64,000 nucleotides of DNA from Zygnema cylindricum (GCA_037447655.1 JBBHKE010000102.1:138300-202299), one strand, 5' to 3'; numbered from the stretch's first letter, positions 12,457-21,356 are shown. Program-made: numbers and translations. The notes: generated by a model not told the origin, from the letters alone.

Positions 12457-15400
12457 ATACAATAATAATCATAACAATAACAATAACAATAACAATAACA
12501 ATAACAATAAAAATAACAATAACAATAACAATAACAATAACAACAACAACAATAACAATAACAATAACAACAACAACAACAACAACAACAACAATAACAA
12601 TAACAATAACAATAACAATAACAATAACAATAACAATAACAACAACAACAACAATAACAATAACAATAACAATAACAATAACAATAACAATAACAATAAC
12701 AATAACAATAACAATAACAATAACAATAACAATAACAACAACAATAATAATAATAATAATAACAATAATAATAATAATAATAAAAAAAATAATAATACTA
12801 ATAATAAAAATATTAATTATAAAAATAATAATGTTAACCAATAATAATAATAATAATAAAAAAAATAATAATACTAATAATAAAAATATTAATTATAACA
12901 ATAATAATGTTCGCAAACGGAATATAATTGTACTTATCCAATATCTAACTTGAGCAATTCAAAAAACAAATTTTCACCTCTTTGCTTCTACGAATACAAT
13001 ATCACTCCTAACTGTCACACCACCTTCCTAAGTCAAAAAGCACTGAGTAAAAATACAACAAATGAAGTTTGCTTTTCCAACACATATAATATTTTATAAA
13101 GTTGTTAATTTATAAAGTGATGATCGCTTCGAACCACCAATGCACCTCTCTTTTTGAAAAATTACCCCTCCAGTACGGAGTTTTTTCTTTTCAAAAATAT
13201 ACAAGTTTTTATTCAATTTTCCAATGATTGAAATTGTTCAATTATTCATCATTAATTGTCTATTTTTATGCGAAAAAGAATGATTCCTTTCCCCCTCTCT
13301 CCACCTTGTCACAATACCAACCCAATCCTTGAAACTTAAAAGGGAATAAAATTATTGTCAACATTTTCCATCCCGTTTAGGTAAGAGACTCTGATGAAGG
13401 TGGCATTGCTACTATTCTAATAGTTCTTCATATGAGATGCATCCCTTTCCCAATCTGCACTCACAAGTATGTCATGTGTGTGAGGTTGCCAATCTCCGTA
13501 GCAATGCTCCCCTTTAGGTCCTTGTAAAATATATTACTACACCCCCCCCCCCCTTGTTCAGTCCTTTTATCCCATATCCACACTTTCCCTCTCCTTCTTT
13601 CTACCTTCCCCGCACTAACCCACTGCCCCCTCATCCGCCTCAAAGCACATCACAGTAGTAGAGAAAAATCAAAATTCATTGTTAGATTTAGTGCGATTTC
13701 CCCTTCCTTTCTCTCCTGACGAGATCCTTTTTTCCATCCCCCTTCCCTTTCCCTCTCCCTTCCCCTTCCCCCTCCCTCCTCCCTTCTTGATGTTTTCCTT
13801 CAATTTCTCTCGTCAGCCTTCCCCCCTTCCCCTCCTCACTCCCTCTTCTAATGAGGTCTTATTTCTCTTCAACCCTTTCCACCTCCATCTTCCCTCCTCC
13901 CACACTTGATGATATCCCTTTATTCTATTCTCCTCCCCCTTTTGCTTCCGCCTCCCTCTCCGAAGGGGGTCTCTTACTCTCTCGCCCTTTTCCCATGTCC
14001 TTCTCGTGGGATCCTCATTCTCTCCCCTCCTTCCTCCTCTGTCTCTCTCCCCTATCCACCTTCCCTCACCTGATGAGATCCCGCATTCACTTCCCCGCCC
14101 CTTTTCCCCCCCATCCCTCTCCTAAGGAGATCCCCTCTCCCCACCCTTTCCTAACAAAATCCTTCAATCTCTTCCCCCCTCCCCCTCCCCCTCCCCCCAC
14201 CCCTCACTTTCTAACAATAAACCGATCAGTGCCCTTCCACTCCCTTCCAGATCCACCCTGCCTCCCCTCCTTCCCTCCTCCCCTCTCCCTTCCTTCCTCC
14301 ACCTTCCCTCCCTCCTCCTTCCCTCTTCATTCCTCCACTCCCATTCCCCTCTTTCCATTCCTCCACCACCCCCTCCCGCCCTCCCTCCACCCCCCCCCTT
14401 CAAATCCACCCTTCTTTCCATTGGATTGATTCCTCATTCTCTCTATTCCAATCCCATTCGACCTGGGGAAAATGAGCCGGTGGTGGCTGAACCTGGGGAG
14501 CTTTTAAGCTGTCGGCGCTTCACCTGCCACCAGCTCATTAAGTCCTGGCGGGTCCGTACCCATTTATTTCGGGCAGCTTCGAGTATGGTATTACCATGAT
14601 GCCTCCGTGGAACGGCGTAATTTGATCAACACTCTCCCCAACCCTTCCTTTCATGCCAAGGGCAGCTGCTCACGCCTTTTTCTTTCCTTCTCTTCTCTCT
14701 CTCCCCACTACACCCTTCTGGTTTGCAAATACCTAAGCCTCGGCGCCCAAGTATCTCTCTCAAAGCGCGAGAGTGCACGCAACCTATCATTCAAACATCA
14801 GTGCGAAATTTAGCCCGAAATTCAGTTCGAATTCAGTACGAGATTCAGTACGTGATTCCTGTTGTTTTATAAACTCCGGTCTCTCAGAACACCTGAGTAA
14901 GAGAGACTTTTAGAATTAGAAATATTTTTGAATGTCTAAGTTCTAAATGTACTGAATTTAGTATGGCAGTCTGACACATGTCAACAGGACATTAATTTAG
15001 AAAGGAAGGTTCGCATACTATCAATTTGAAGACGTCAGATTAATATCCGACGATACATACACAAAGCGAAGAACTGGGAATGTCGAAATAGAATCAACAG
15101 TGTCGGGTATTGGTAGAAGAGATTCGCAGATCCTACAGTAAAGTTCAGGTGATCGGCAACAGTAAACCTTATTGGAAGAGTACGAATATGGGACCACTTG
15201 CAGAATCAGAAAAGTACAAGGATGACATTATGGAAAGTAAAGATGTTGGTGGAATGTTTCCACCAGAGTACAACATGTCCTATTCGAATTAAGTTTTAGT
15301 GTGTACAGTGTAGATTAGAATCTTAGAGGACAAACCTGTGTTGTTCGTAGCGTAGTACAAAAGGTGGAAGTAGGTACTTTAGTAGGACAGTACGATGGTG

Positions 15401-16150
15401 TACTACACAACGTTCTATCGGTTAGTCAGATAGTTAATGAGATCTATTAGTATAAATTAGGACTTAGTGAAATGTAGGATAACTTGTATGAGTTCACAAA
15501 GGAAGAAAAGTGTCTTTTATGGCCCTCTTTGTATGAGTGTTACTTTGTGTCTGATCAGAGTTTGTGTGTGAAACTCTGGCAGATTTATGAGTTAAGTGTA
15601 AGCTCTAAGTGAGCTGTGTTTTGAGTTAAAGGAACTCATTGGTGATTAAGTGTCAGTTGGTCAAAGCTGACCATTAGTGGGGTACTTTTGGGTAGTCTTC
15701 TGTTTATCCAATGGGAGACTCTGCAGCTTCTGGTAGTGCCCCTGTTGCTGTAGAACAACAAATCCATCCGGAATCATCTCTGCAGCAGAGAGTGCACGCA
15801 GGGATCGCCACCCACATCCAAAACACGCGACGGGAATCGTCGCACGCGAAATACACTCCGTCACATTTGATTTCGGGAAACTTCGCCTTGTTCGTGACGG
15901 CCGCCTTCACCGCCTCCAGAGTCGACTCTGCAGCAGCGTAGCCTCACACGTGTCAGAGGAGCGAAGGAGCTAATCAGATTTTATATCCGCGAGTGTGAAG
16001 TCATTGACCGCAGAAAAGGGGGAAGAGGAACGGTAAAGGAGGGGAAAACCTACTGTCAGGCTCTGGCATGGTTCCTACGTATTCGCCCACAACGAGTGCC
16101 ACGTGGCACGCCAAGATCAGCACTGTCGTGAAGACCATGTTGGCCGCCAT
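22..16150 (-). CDS. Secreted LRR-EGF-papain-EGF-LysM protease, 21 exons, 982 aa
   Basis: Complete spliced gene read on the minus strand. Exons, 5' to 3' of the gene: 16150-16054, 15927-15816, 13536-13465, 12371-12300, 11851-11780, 11025-10954, 10286-10215, 9679-9608, 9143-9072, 8635-8280, 7717-7532, 7329-7103, 6550-6407, 6149-5930, 5712-5530, 4187-4044, 1872-1757, 1469-1380, 1167-1051, 858-661, 276-22. Every intron is GT-AG, every phase matches, and the chain totals 983 codons including TGA at 24-22. Order by residue: signal peptide 1-22, LRR cap 33-70, LRRs 70-265, EGF 316-354, C1A peptidase about 398-605, EGF 642-674, EGF 688-722, four LysM-type modules 733-974. Catalytic set is Gln415, Cys421, His557, Asn577. 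Inferred role: extracellular protease that binds GlcNAc-type glycans through LysM and a ligand through the LRRs. Only about 43 residues separate EGF1 from the mature peptidase, so no I29 propeptide is evident. An extra exon could hide in the gap at 2621-3353, although the flanking exons already join in frame. Confidence 0.85.
2210..2335. repeat. AT-rich TTA/T-run low-complexity tract
   Basis: Runs of TTA/ATT and long T homopolymers lie in intron 16 of the protease gene. No coding signal. Confidence 0.8.
2514..3598. repeat. GA/GGGAGA microsatellite containing a 733-base N gap
   Basis: GAGAGG/GAGGGA repeats (2514-2620) run into Ns (2621-3353), then resume as pure (GA)n (3354-3427) and impure GA to about 3598. 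The whole block lies in intron 16 of the protease gene, between the third EGF exon and the first LysM exon. The gap length is an assembly estimate, and an undetected small exon inside it cannot be excluded. Confidence 0.9.
4044..5712 (-). CDS. Exons 15-16: second and third EGF-like domains
   Basis: Exon 15 (5712-5530) encodes SDRCNVRNFAQIQ, then an EGF-like module, NPCGNGVC ... YTCDC ... DGTQTCAPG (residues 642-674). Exon 16 (4187-4044) encodes a closely similar one, NPCAMGTC ... YACVC ... DGSLSCLPG (688-722). Both exons begin with two bases and end with one, the classic symmetrical phase of shuffled EGF exons, so they probably arose by exon duplication. Acceptors follow good pyrimidine tracts. 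Donors are GTACGA and GTGGGT. The domains sit between peptidase and LysM modules as an extracellular spacer. Confidence 0.8.
5930..7717 (-). CDS. Exons 11-14: papain-family (C1A) peptidase domain
   Basis: Four exons: 7717-7532, 7329-7103, 6550-6407, 6149-5930. Spliced, they give a full C1A peptidase. KVKDQHSC-N-ICW carries the oxyanion Gln415 and nucleophile Cys421, six residues apart as Gln19 and Cys25 are in papain; the Cys region forms only across the 7532/7329 junction, where A joins AT. FPPEQMLNC and GGWPNEAFDYAASTG follow the family pattern. FNNYNPDL joins GVFDDETCFSNGVDHAV across 6407/6149, placing His557. WLIQNSWGTSWGDKGYMRI carries Asn577. The usual CGSCWAF is NICWIVSAF here, which is unusual at the positions flanking the nucleophile. 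The peptidase should be active if the catalytic residues suffice, but activation without a visible propeptide is an open question. Confidence 0.88.
6766..6950 (-). mobile_element. SINE-like tRNA-derived element, copy 1
   Basis: Read on the minus strand, 6841-6831 is TGGCGCAGTGG, a perfect RNA polymerase III box A core followed by TTAGAGCG. About 40 bases on comes a box-B-like GGCTTCAGCCC (6798-6788). The upstream segment GTACGGACCCGCCAG is shared with a second copy near 14.46-14.62 kb, as are the order and spacing of the boxes. The element lies in intron 12 of the protease gene, in the same orientation as the gene. No full tRNA cloverleaf is recoverable, so it is read as a SINE head rather than a tRNA gene. 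Confidence 0.5.
8280..8635 (-). CDS. Exon 10: last LRR, Cys-rich linker and first EGF-like domain
   Basis: The acceptor TGCAG before 8635 leaves one base, in phase with the LRR exons, and the frame begins NLADNLFSGLILF (last LRR), then FDFRNNFISGS. A linker rich in cysteines and N-glycosylation sites follows (CNATK, KSQCLQFCNASQ), then an EGF-like domain, residues 316-354, with the six-Cys pattern GACGGHGTC ... ACICDDEY ... NNTC. The exon ends at donor GTAAGTC with one codon base, joining exon 11. This exon is the physical proof that LRRs and EGF belong to one protein, because both lie in one uninterrupted frame. Confidence 0.85.
9072..13536 (-). CDS. Exons 3-9: seven single-LRR exons of 72 bp
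   Basis: Seven exons of exactly 72 bp: 13536-13465, 12371-12300, 11851-11780, 11025-10954, 10286-10215, 9679-9608, 9143-9072. Each starts with the last base of a codon and ends with the first two bases of the next (usually TT of Leu), so each encodes one 24-residue plant-type LRR and any can be duplicated without shifting frame. Repeat cores: LKGSIATEIGNLTHMTYL, LSGSIPSSIGKLISLQYL, LSGRIPSSIGQMSSLTDL, LSGNIPSSIGQLTSLKYL, LSGSIPSSIDQLAFLNTL, LSGRIPSSIGQMSSLQYL, LIGSIPTSIGRLRFLRQL. The first is the most divergent. Donors are GTAAG or GTGAG. The introns share sequence with one another, so the array grew by duplication of exon plus intron. Confidence 0.85.
12421..12911. repeat. TA and AAC/AAT microsatellite cluster
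   Basis: (TA)n at about 12425-12450, then (AATAAC)n/(AAC)n to about 12745, then (AAT)n. The end is a 70-bp tandem duplication (about 12767-12836 and 12841-12911) of an AT-rich sequence. It lies in intron 3, directly beside the LRR exon at 12300-12371. The long open frames here are artefacts of the repeats. Confidence 0.9.
13680..14430. repeat. Pyrimidine-rich (C/T) tract with degenerate units
   Basis: About 750 bp of almost pure pyrimidine on the plus strand (purine on the minus), within intron 2 of the protease gene. Irregularly spaced spacers of the type TGATGAGATCCC recur, suggesting an old minisatellite of roughly 70-100 bp units. Both strands are open as Pro/Ser-rich or Gly/Glu/Arg-rich frames, but these follow from the base bias. 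Confidence 0.7.
14461..14620 (-). mobile_element. SINE-like tRNA-derived element, copy 2
   Basis: Same family as the element near 6.77-6.95 kb. On the minus strand it has GTACGGACCCGCCAG, then a box-A-like GGTGGCAGGTGAAGCG, then a box-B-like AGGTTCAGCCA (14495-14485), then CGGCTCA and a TTTTCCC end. It lies in intron 2 of the protease gene. The two copies share the frame of the element but have diverged considerably, so they are old insertions. Confidence 0.5.
14640..15710. other. Intron 2 remainder with an unrecognised 60-codon frame
   Basis: Unique-looking sequence between copy 2 of the SINE and exon 2. A plus-strand frame (15110-15292) reads MVEEIRRSYSKVQVIG ... ending MFPPEYNMSYSN. I do not recognise it, and it could be a scrap of an inserted element. 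Short direct repeats of AATTCAGTACG type lie at 14820-14850. No supported gene. Confidence 0.3.
15816..15927 (-). CDS. Exon 2: LRR N-terminal cap of the LRR-protease gene
   Basis: Translates to about 37 residues: STLEAVKAAVTNKAKF, then KCDGVYFACDDSRRVFW. This matches the shape of the plant LRR N-terminal cap (a helix with A/L/V spacing, then Cys, G-V, C-D, R-V). It ends with two bases before donor GTGGGT, exactly the phase needed to enter exon 3, so the joint reads RRVFW-I-NIFYKDLKG, as in plant LRR proteins where the cap runs straight into the first repeat. The reading frame left open past the donor stops soon after, as expected for intron. Confidence 0.7.
16054..16150 (-). CDS. Exon 1: signal peptide of the LRR-protease gene
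   Basis: The ATG at 16150-16148 sits in a good plant start context (agccATGGC). It opens a peptide with a short polar N-terminus and a hydrophobic core of about 16 residues (VFTTVLILACHVALVV), then a small residue and GEYVG, a typical secretory signal with likely cleavage near residue 22. The exon ends at 16054 with donor GTAGGT, leaving one base that joins the two-base start of exon 2. I see no clear TATA box in the 100 bp upstream. Confidence 0.75.
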
Positions 16151-16820
16151 GGCTAACCGCTCGCCACTATTAACTGATGTAAAAGTTTTTTTAGCAAAGG
16201 CGACGTTGCAGTTTTGGCTTTTTCAAGTCTGAAAAGAGGAACTTTTTTTGATATCGATTAAGGGTTTGACTCTGTAAAAACTGTTGCTATCTCTTTTTCT
16301 AAGTGGTGCAAAAGCAGTCTAAGGCCTGGTTTAGAAGAAACGACGCAGCACCCTGTTTGACCACAAAGGAATGAAGTGCAATCTCTTTGACCGCCTTCTG
16401 TAGGCTGGTTGCACGTGTTCCGAAAACATTCACTTAGAAGCGTGCTGGCACTTCGCACGCGTGAAAGTAGCTACGGCTGTACGGCCATTTCCTGCGGGTA
16501 AAAACCCTTTTAAGGTATTAATTTTCTTTTGGTCGGAAACGTTTTCTTTTGTTGAAGCCTGCCCCCCTCTGCTAGAGCTACATTTAGAATCAATACCGGA
16601 CTTGTTTCATTAAAAATGATGTCCATGAGATTGCACCGTCAAATTCTCGAGCGTTTTCAGAACTTGCTGAGCACTTTCACCTTTCCGCGTTACGCAAATG
16701 TCCGTTGTAAAATTGTACCAAGTGAGCCTTTCGCGGTTTCGTTAGCGAAAAGTTGACGTACGGACGAGACATTTCCTTTCAGAAAAGTTTGACCAATAGG
16801 ATTTGTTGTTTGTAACACTA

Positions 16821-17034
16821 CACCGCCAATCGTTATTAGCGCTGTGTACGCTAATTCCGTCCCGATTTTTTTTTATTATTCTCAAATAGAATTATCCACA
16901 CTATTTAAAATAAACCCTAATTCCTAATTAGAATAGACGATTTCTTCGAAAAATTTCAAATTCCCAATTAGCGTAAACCACGTAATTATTCGTATACGCT
17001 AAAAAAACTTACACGCTAATAACGATTGGCGCTG
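16821..17034. mobile_element. TA-flanked inverted-repeat element (MITE-like), 214 bp
   Basis: The left end CACCGCCAATCGTTATTAGCG and the right end (read inverted) CAGCGCCAATCGTTATTAGCG form near-perfect terminal inverted repeats, each bordered by TA (16819-16820 and 17035-17036). A TA target duplication plus a short AT-rich body without coding capacity indicates a non-autonomous Tc1/mariner-type DNA element. Related ends recur at 17977-19993, 20097-20859, 40380-40883 and 50905-51456. Confidence 0.7.
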
Positions 17035-17318
17035 TACTGTAGTAAATCAATGCCCCTTTCACGGTCATGGACCGTGTGTCCCGTTATCATGCCCGTTACA
17101 AATCAAAACATGTAAGTACTATTGTACCGTTCATGACGTCCGTACGGACATTTGTAGACGCGACCCAAAACAACATAATGATTGACGCAAAATCGAGCAA
17201 AGATGTAACGGCACGAAATCGTACTGCTTGAAAAGGACGGTTACCTTCTGAACTGAGCATTCTATGATCGGACGGTCACGAACGAAGGATAAACGGCGAA
17301 TACTCATTACTGCAGGTG

Positions 17319-17610
17319 GCGGCTCTATCTATATTCATTGACAGCGGCTCTATCTATATTCATTGACAGGATCGAGCAGCCAAGGTCTGACGGTCAAAAA
17401 CGATTGCCGAGGGGGTACTTTGGAAGTTGCCCGATCGCTGACGTCGGCCGAGGGACAAAGTTACTCGATCGCTGACGTAGGTTGAGGGACAAAGTTACCC
17501 GTTTGTTGACGTCGGTCGAGGGACACGCCATTTACGGGTGCAAACGAACAGAAAGTCGGCCTATTTAAAGGTTTTCAAACGGGCGACCAAAGGTCTATAA
17601 TTTGTATAGA
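17319..17610 (+). promoter_or_regulatory. Tandem TGACG boxes followed by a TATA-like TATTTAAAGG
   Basis: A 25-bp direct duplication (about 17319-17368) is followed by three 34-bp units (from 17432, 17466, 17500), each carrying TGACGT and a GAGGGACA motif. TATTTAAAGG follows near 17563. TGACG is the core of plant as-1/bZIP (TGA factor) sites, so the layout resembles a plus-strand promoter or a retroelement U3. No recognised gene follows before the DNA element at 17977, so the role is unproven. Confidence 0.35.
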
Positions 17611-17976
17611 GATTGTTAAGTACGACAATCCAAACAAATTTGATCTCCCACGCGTGTGATCGAGTCGCACGATTGCGTAGCACACCTGAAGACAGTTCAA
17701 CTGGTACTCACAAAAATTCTAACTGAATGCTGAAATTGTCTCATGTGTTCATGCATGCACATTGTACAGGTTTTTGGTCGCTGAGATTCAATGCCAGCAA
17801 AAGTACTGTACTGTAGCACGGTCCACATAGCTTTGTCCGAAAGACAAAGTCAGTACCCGACCGGACCCAAAACGGACCGCACCGGACCGGCGACAGTTCG
17901 GTCGTTTCAACAGCATCGATCGCTATATAATCCGTGAGCATCAATCGGTCAACTACGGCGTGTGTGCTGTACAGTA

Positions 17977-19993
17977 CACCTTGAATCGTTTTTCCCGTTA
18001 TGAACGCTATATCTGCGCCCCCAAATTTTGACCCCAAAACCTGAAATAGAATTAATAACACTAATTTTTTTTACGTTAATTAAGGTTCAGGTGAATTAGG
18101 GTGAAGTTCCATTAGACGAAAAGTGAGGTTGTTTACAGAAATTCGGACCTCTCCGTACTATGTCGTACCTCTTATTTTGTTTTTATCCGGAAAAAAACTT
18201 TACAGAGAATCTTGCCAATATTCTCCAAAAGTCTGGGAGTTAACAATGACCGTTGGATATTTTTTCGCGAAGCATTGGCTTCGAAAGTTTCTGTAATTGG
18301 TGATGTACCTCGCGAGGTACATCACCAATTGCAGATTTTTTTGAGCCGCGACACGTTGGATAATGAGAATGCGTGTCAAAATGACAACCAACGGAAATCA
18401 AAAAATTTCACACAAGATATACGCATTCAAAAATCCAACAAAAAATACAAACGAAATGTCATAACGCACTTTCGTCACGCTATTTCTGTTAGCGCCCATT
18501 AGTCACACTATTTCTCGTAGCACTCATTCGTCACGCGAAAAAACAGGAACCTTGGATATAATGAGGTGGTATCTGACAAGGCGTATGCAAAGAGTACAAA
18601 AGTTATGTTGAACGATGACTTGGTACGCACGTACGTGGTACACAAATGAAGATTTTTGGTCGGTGTGAAAATCATTGACGATTTTTAACATCCGATCTTA
18701 GCTCACGTGGCACCACTAAATTATGAACACGTGGATTACGGACTCTGCGCAATGAAACTTCGTTCAAATTGTAGCATTCTGTAATGTTGGCCGTACAATT
18801 ACAGATTGTCCTAATAGAACTTCACCCTTTGCGTTAATAATTATAGTTTATGATTTTATTAAAATGTGATGTACGAACGTGTCATTCCGTACAAAATGGT
18901 ACTTTGTTAAGTAGAAAAGTACGAAATATGGATTGAAATAATCGCGATCGCACGTAAAACTGCGCCCATAATAAAAGGCAGAATGAGATCGTACCTATTT
19001 TAGTGTAAAGATATTGATCGAGTATTAATTATACAGGAGAAAACCCAAATAAGAGATATGAATAAATTAGAGCATAAGGACGCAACGGTGTACGATTTGT
19101 CAGATTTTGTACTTTGACCTATTTTACTGTGAAGATCCTGATGGCAGATCCGTCGTACCCAAATCAGCGTTATGGATAAATTAGAGTAATTTTTTTTTCC
19201 GAAATTTTGAAAAATCCAAATTAGCATTAATAACGCCAAGGGTGAAGTTCCATTAAGGAAAAAATGTCGTTGTTTACTAAAAGCCGTACTGTTTCGTACA
19301 GTGCCGTACCAAAAAAAAAATGTCAAAAAAACAAGTCTACTGAATGAGTGATTTGATTCTCCACGTTTATGGGCGTAAACATGGACCGTCGGATGCAGAA
19401 TTGGATACGCCATCGGTTGAACCTTTCAGTTCGCAACAAGTGAACCGGAGTAGGTCAATTCTAAGCGCCTGAACGTATAGCATCGTGCCTCGTGGAAAAA
19501 GTGAACAAATATCCATGACGACTGCACGACCACGTGGGTACACGTCGCATATGACATATGCCTTCCGCCAGGGAGGATGCGAGGCCACCGGAAACCGCAA
19601 GAAAATATTCAACGGAGGATATTGTTTTACGCGTCAATTGCCATCCACTAACCATTCTGACATTTTGGTACGCTTTTACAAATCTTAAGTTTCATCCGCC
19701 CATACAGATTTCATTCAATAGGTCGTACGAGTCACTTTTTACCTTCGCTGGTACAAATGTGTGGTCACACTTTGCTGTCAAAGATTCTTTGAAGATTTAG
19801 CAGAATCTTATTCATCTACTACGTGGATCCAATCAAAATGTGCCACGCAAATATAATGTTGGTTACTGACCCGACATAATGGAACGATGGCTTCAGTAAA
19901 CGTATTTTTGACGATTACTGAGACCGCCTAATATAACAAGGCTCTAATTAATTTTTAACACTAATATCTTAACGATAATAACGATTCAAGGTG
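17977..19993. mobile_element. TA-flanked inverted-repeat DNA element, 2.0 kb, non-coding
   Basis: The left end CACCTTGAATCGTT and the inverted right end CACCTTGAATCGTT match exactly, flanked by TA (17975-17976, 19994-19995). Inside, the sequence GGGTGAAGTTCCATTA occurs at about 18098 and again at about 19238, with an inverted copy near 18813, so a second element appears nested within. A 36-bp perfect palindrome lies at 18295-18330. No transposase-like frame is visible. Confidence 0.6.
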
Positions 19994-20096
19994 TACTGTA
20001 CTGTACAGTATAAAATGTCGCATTTAAAGGATGTGCGCATGTAACCAAAACTTTGAGATGAAACTTTGTATCTTCGTAAAGATTCTATGCACTATA

Positions 20097-20859
20097 CTAT
20101 AAATCGCTATTAGCGTTAATAACGCTAATTAGGCGCCCACAATCTTGACCCTCGAACTTCAAATAAAATTAATAACTTTTTTTTTTTTTTTTATGTTAAT
20201 ATAGATACTGTTTAATTAGCGTCAATTTCTCTAATTTCGACTGTTTTTAAAAAGTGCACACCATGTATCGCTTTCAGTGTTAATGGTTATTTTTGCCATT
20301 TAATACACTTTTTCTCTGTACACACTTGTCAAGTTATGCATGTGAAGGTTGCGATTGAAAGGCGAGATTCTCACCTTCTAATTGGTGCACTCCATTTGAA
20401 AATAAGACAAATGTGTTCAGATAAAAGATGTTTTAAGAGGCGAAAAAAATATTAACATTAATAGCGATACACGGTGTAGTGTATTGTTATATTTTTTAAA
20501 TGTATTACTCCTTACTAAAACTACTCACTATTTCGTACAAACATACAAAATAAGTGTCAGATAAAGGGGTCGACACTAGAAATTGAGTGTGTTGCCACGG
20601 AAAAGTGCACTTACATTTGATTCTAAGTCATAAAGACGAGGAAAAATTGCGAGAACTTGTTCTCACACGTTCAAGCGTCGAATATGTGAACATAAAATAT
20701 CGCGGCTACAATATGGGAATGTGAATCCAAATTCGTGTTAGGTGTATAAATTATCGTTAATCTTTGTTGGCGCTAGGGCCCTTTAACCTAAAATAGAGTA
20801 AATAACATCAATTGTTTCTTTACACTATTTTTTTTTAACTCTGGTAGCGATTCACGATG
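20097..20859. mobile_element. TA-flanked element with a second element nested inside
   Basis: The outer ends are CTATAAATCGCTATTAGCG (left) and, inverted, CATCGTGAATCGCTACC (right), with TA on both sides. The interior outside 20259-20476 matches the element at 40380-40883 over long stretches (for example CGCGGCTACAATATGGGAAT). The interruption at 20259-20476 has its own inverted ends, CACCATGTATCGCT and CACCGTGTATCGCT, and is a younger 218-bp MITE of the same superfamily. Confidence 0.6.
20259..20476. mobile_element. Nested MITE, 218 bp
   Basis: Inverted ends CACCATGTATCGCTTTCAGTGT and CACCGTGTATCGCTATTAATGT. TA follows the right end; the left flank is CA, a probable mutated TA. Removing it restores similarity of the surrounding element to the copy at 40.4-40.9 kb. 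Confidence 0.55.
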
Positions 20860-21184
20860 TACTTCTCAAAGTGTTCCAACGTGCGAGAAAAATGGAAACT
20901 TTATCGCAAAAATTACGATGGTAAAATCGCCTTTTTACAAAAAATGATAAAATTGGAAAAACAACTAAAGAATACAAGAGTCACAAGACTGTAAGATACG
21001 TTAACAAACAAAAGAGCAGTAACAAAAACCATTATGAAAAACAAAAGTACAAAAGATGAGCACCTATAAAAAGACTGAATGCACGGAAGAATTTTGTCAA
21101 CATCCCAAACAAGCTAAGATCCGCAACCACGTAAATCATGGCTGTCAACATAGTCCCAAGGTGGAAGATCAGACCCATCTTATC

Positions 21185-21356
21185 ATCAACCACCGTGCTT
21201 CGTCGAAGTAAGGTCGCATCTTGCGCTTGCTGAAGGGCAGCTGATACACGTTCACACTAGGAGGGAGCCACCGTGCTTCGTTGAAGCGAGGCTGCATCTT
21301 GCGCTCACTGAATTCAACTGATACACATTCACTTGTTCACACTAGAAGGGAGCTAA
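21185..21356. repeat. Two-unit tandem repeat of about 83 bp
   Basis: CACCGTGCTTCGTCGAAG ... GCTGATACACGTTCACACTA GGAGGGAGC is repeated with small differences in the two halves. It lies upstream of the Copia gag remnant and may be part of its degraded 5' region. No gene is visible between 20860 and 21680. Confidence 0.55.

Noticed and set aside
12296-12841. Open frames of poly-Leu and Val-Ile residues resembling membrane segments
   Set aside because: They come from the AAC/AAT microsatellite in an intron. Only the last 24 residues of one frame, the LRR exon 12300-12371, are real.
13851-14429. Pro/Ser-rich 192-residue frame
   Set aside because: The tract is almost pure pyrimidine, which removes stop codons. 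It lies within intron 2 and has no splice or motif support.
16258-16458. Cys-rich 66-codon minus-strand frame upstream of the protease gene start
   Set aside because: It lacks splice or motif support and is out of context with the well-placed signal-peptide exon at 16150.
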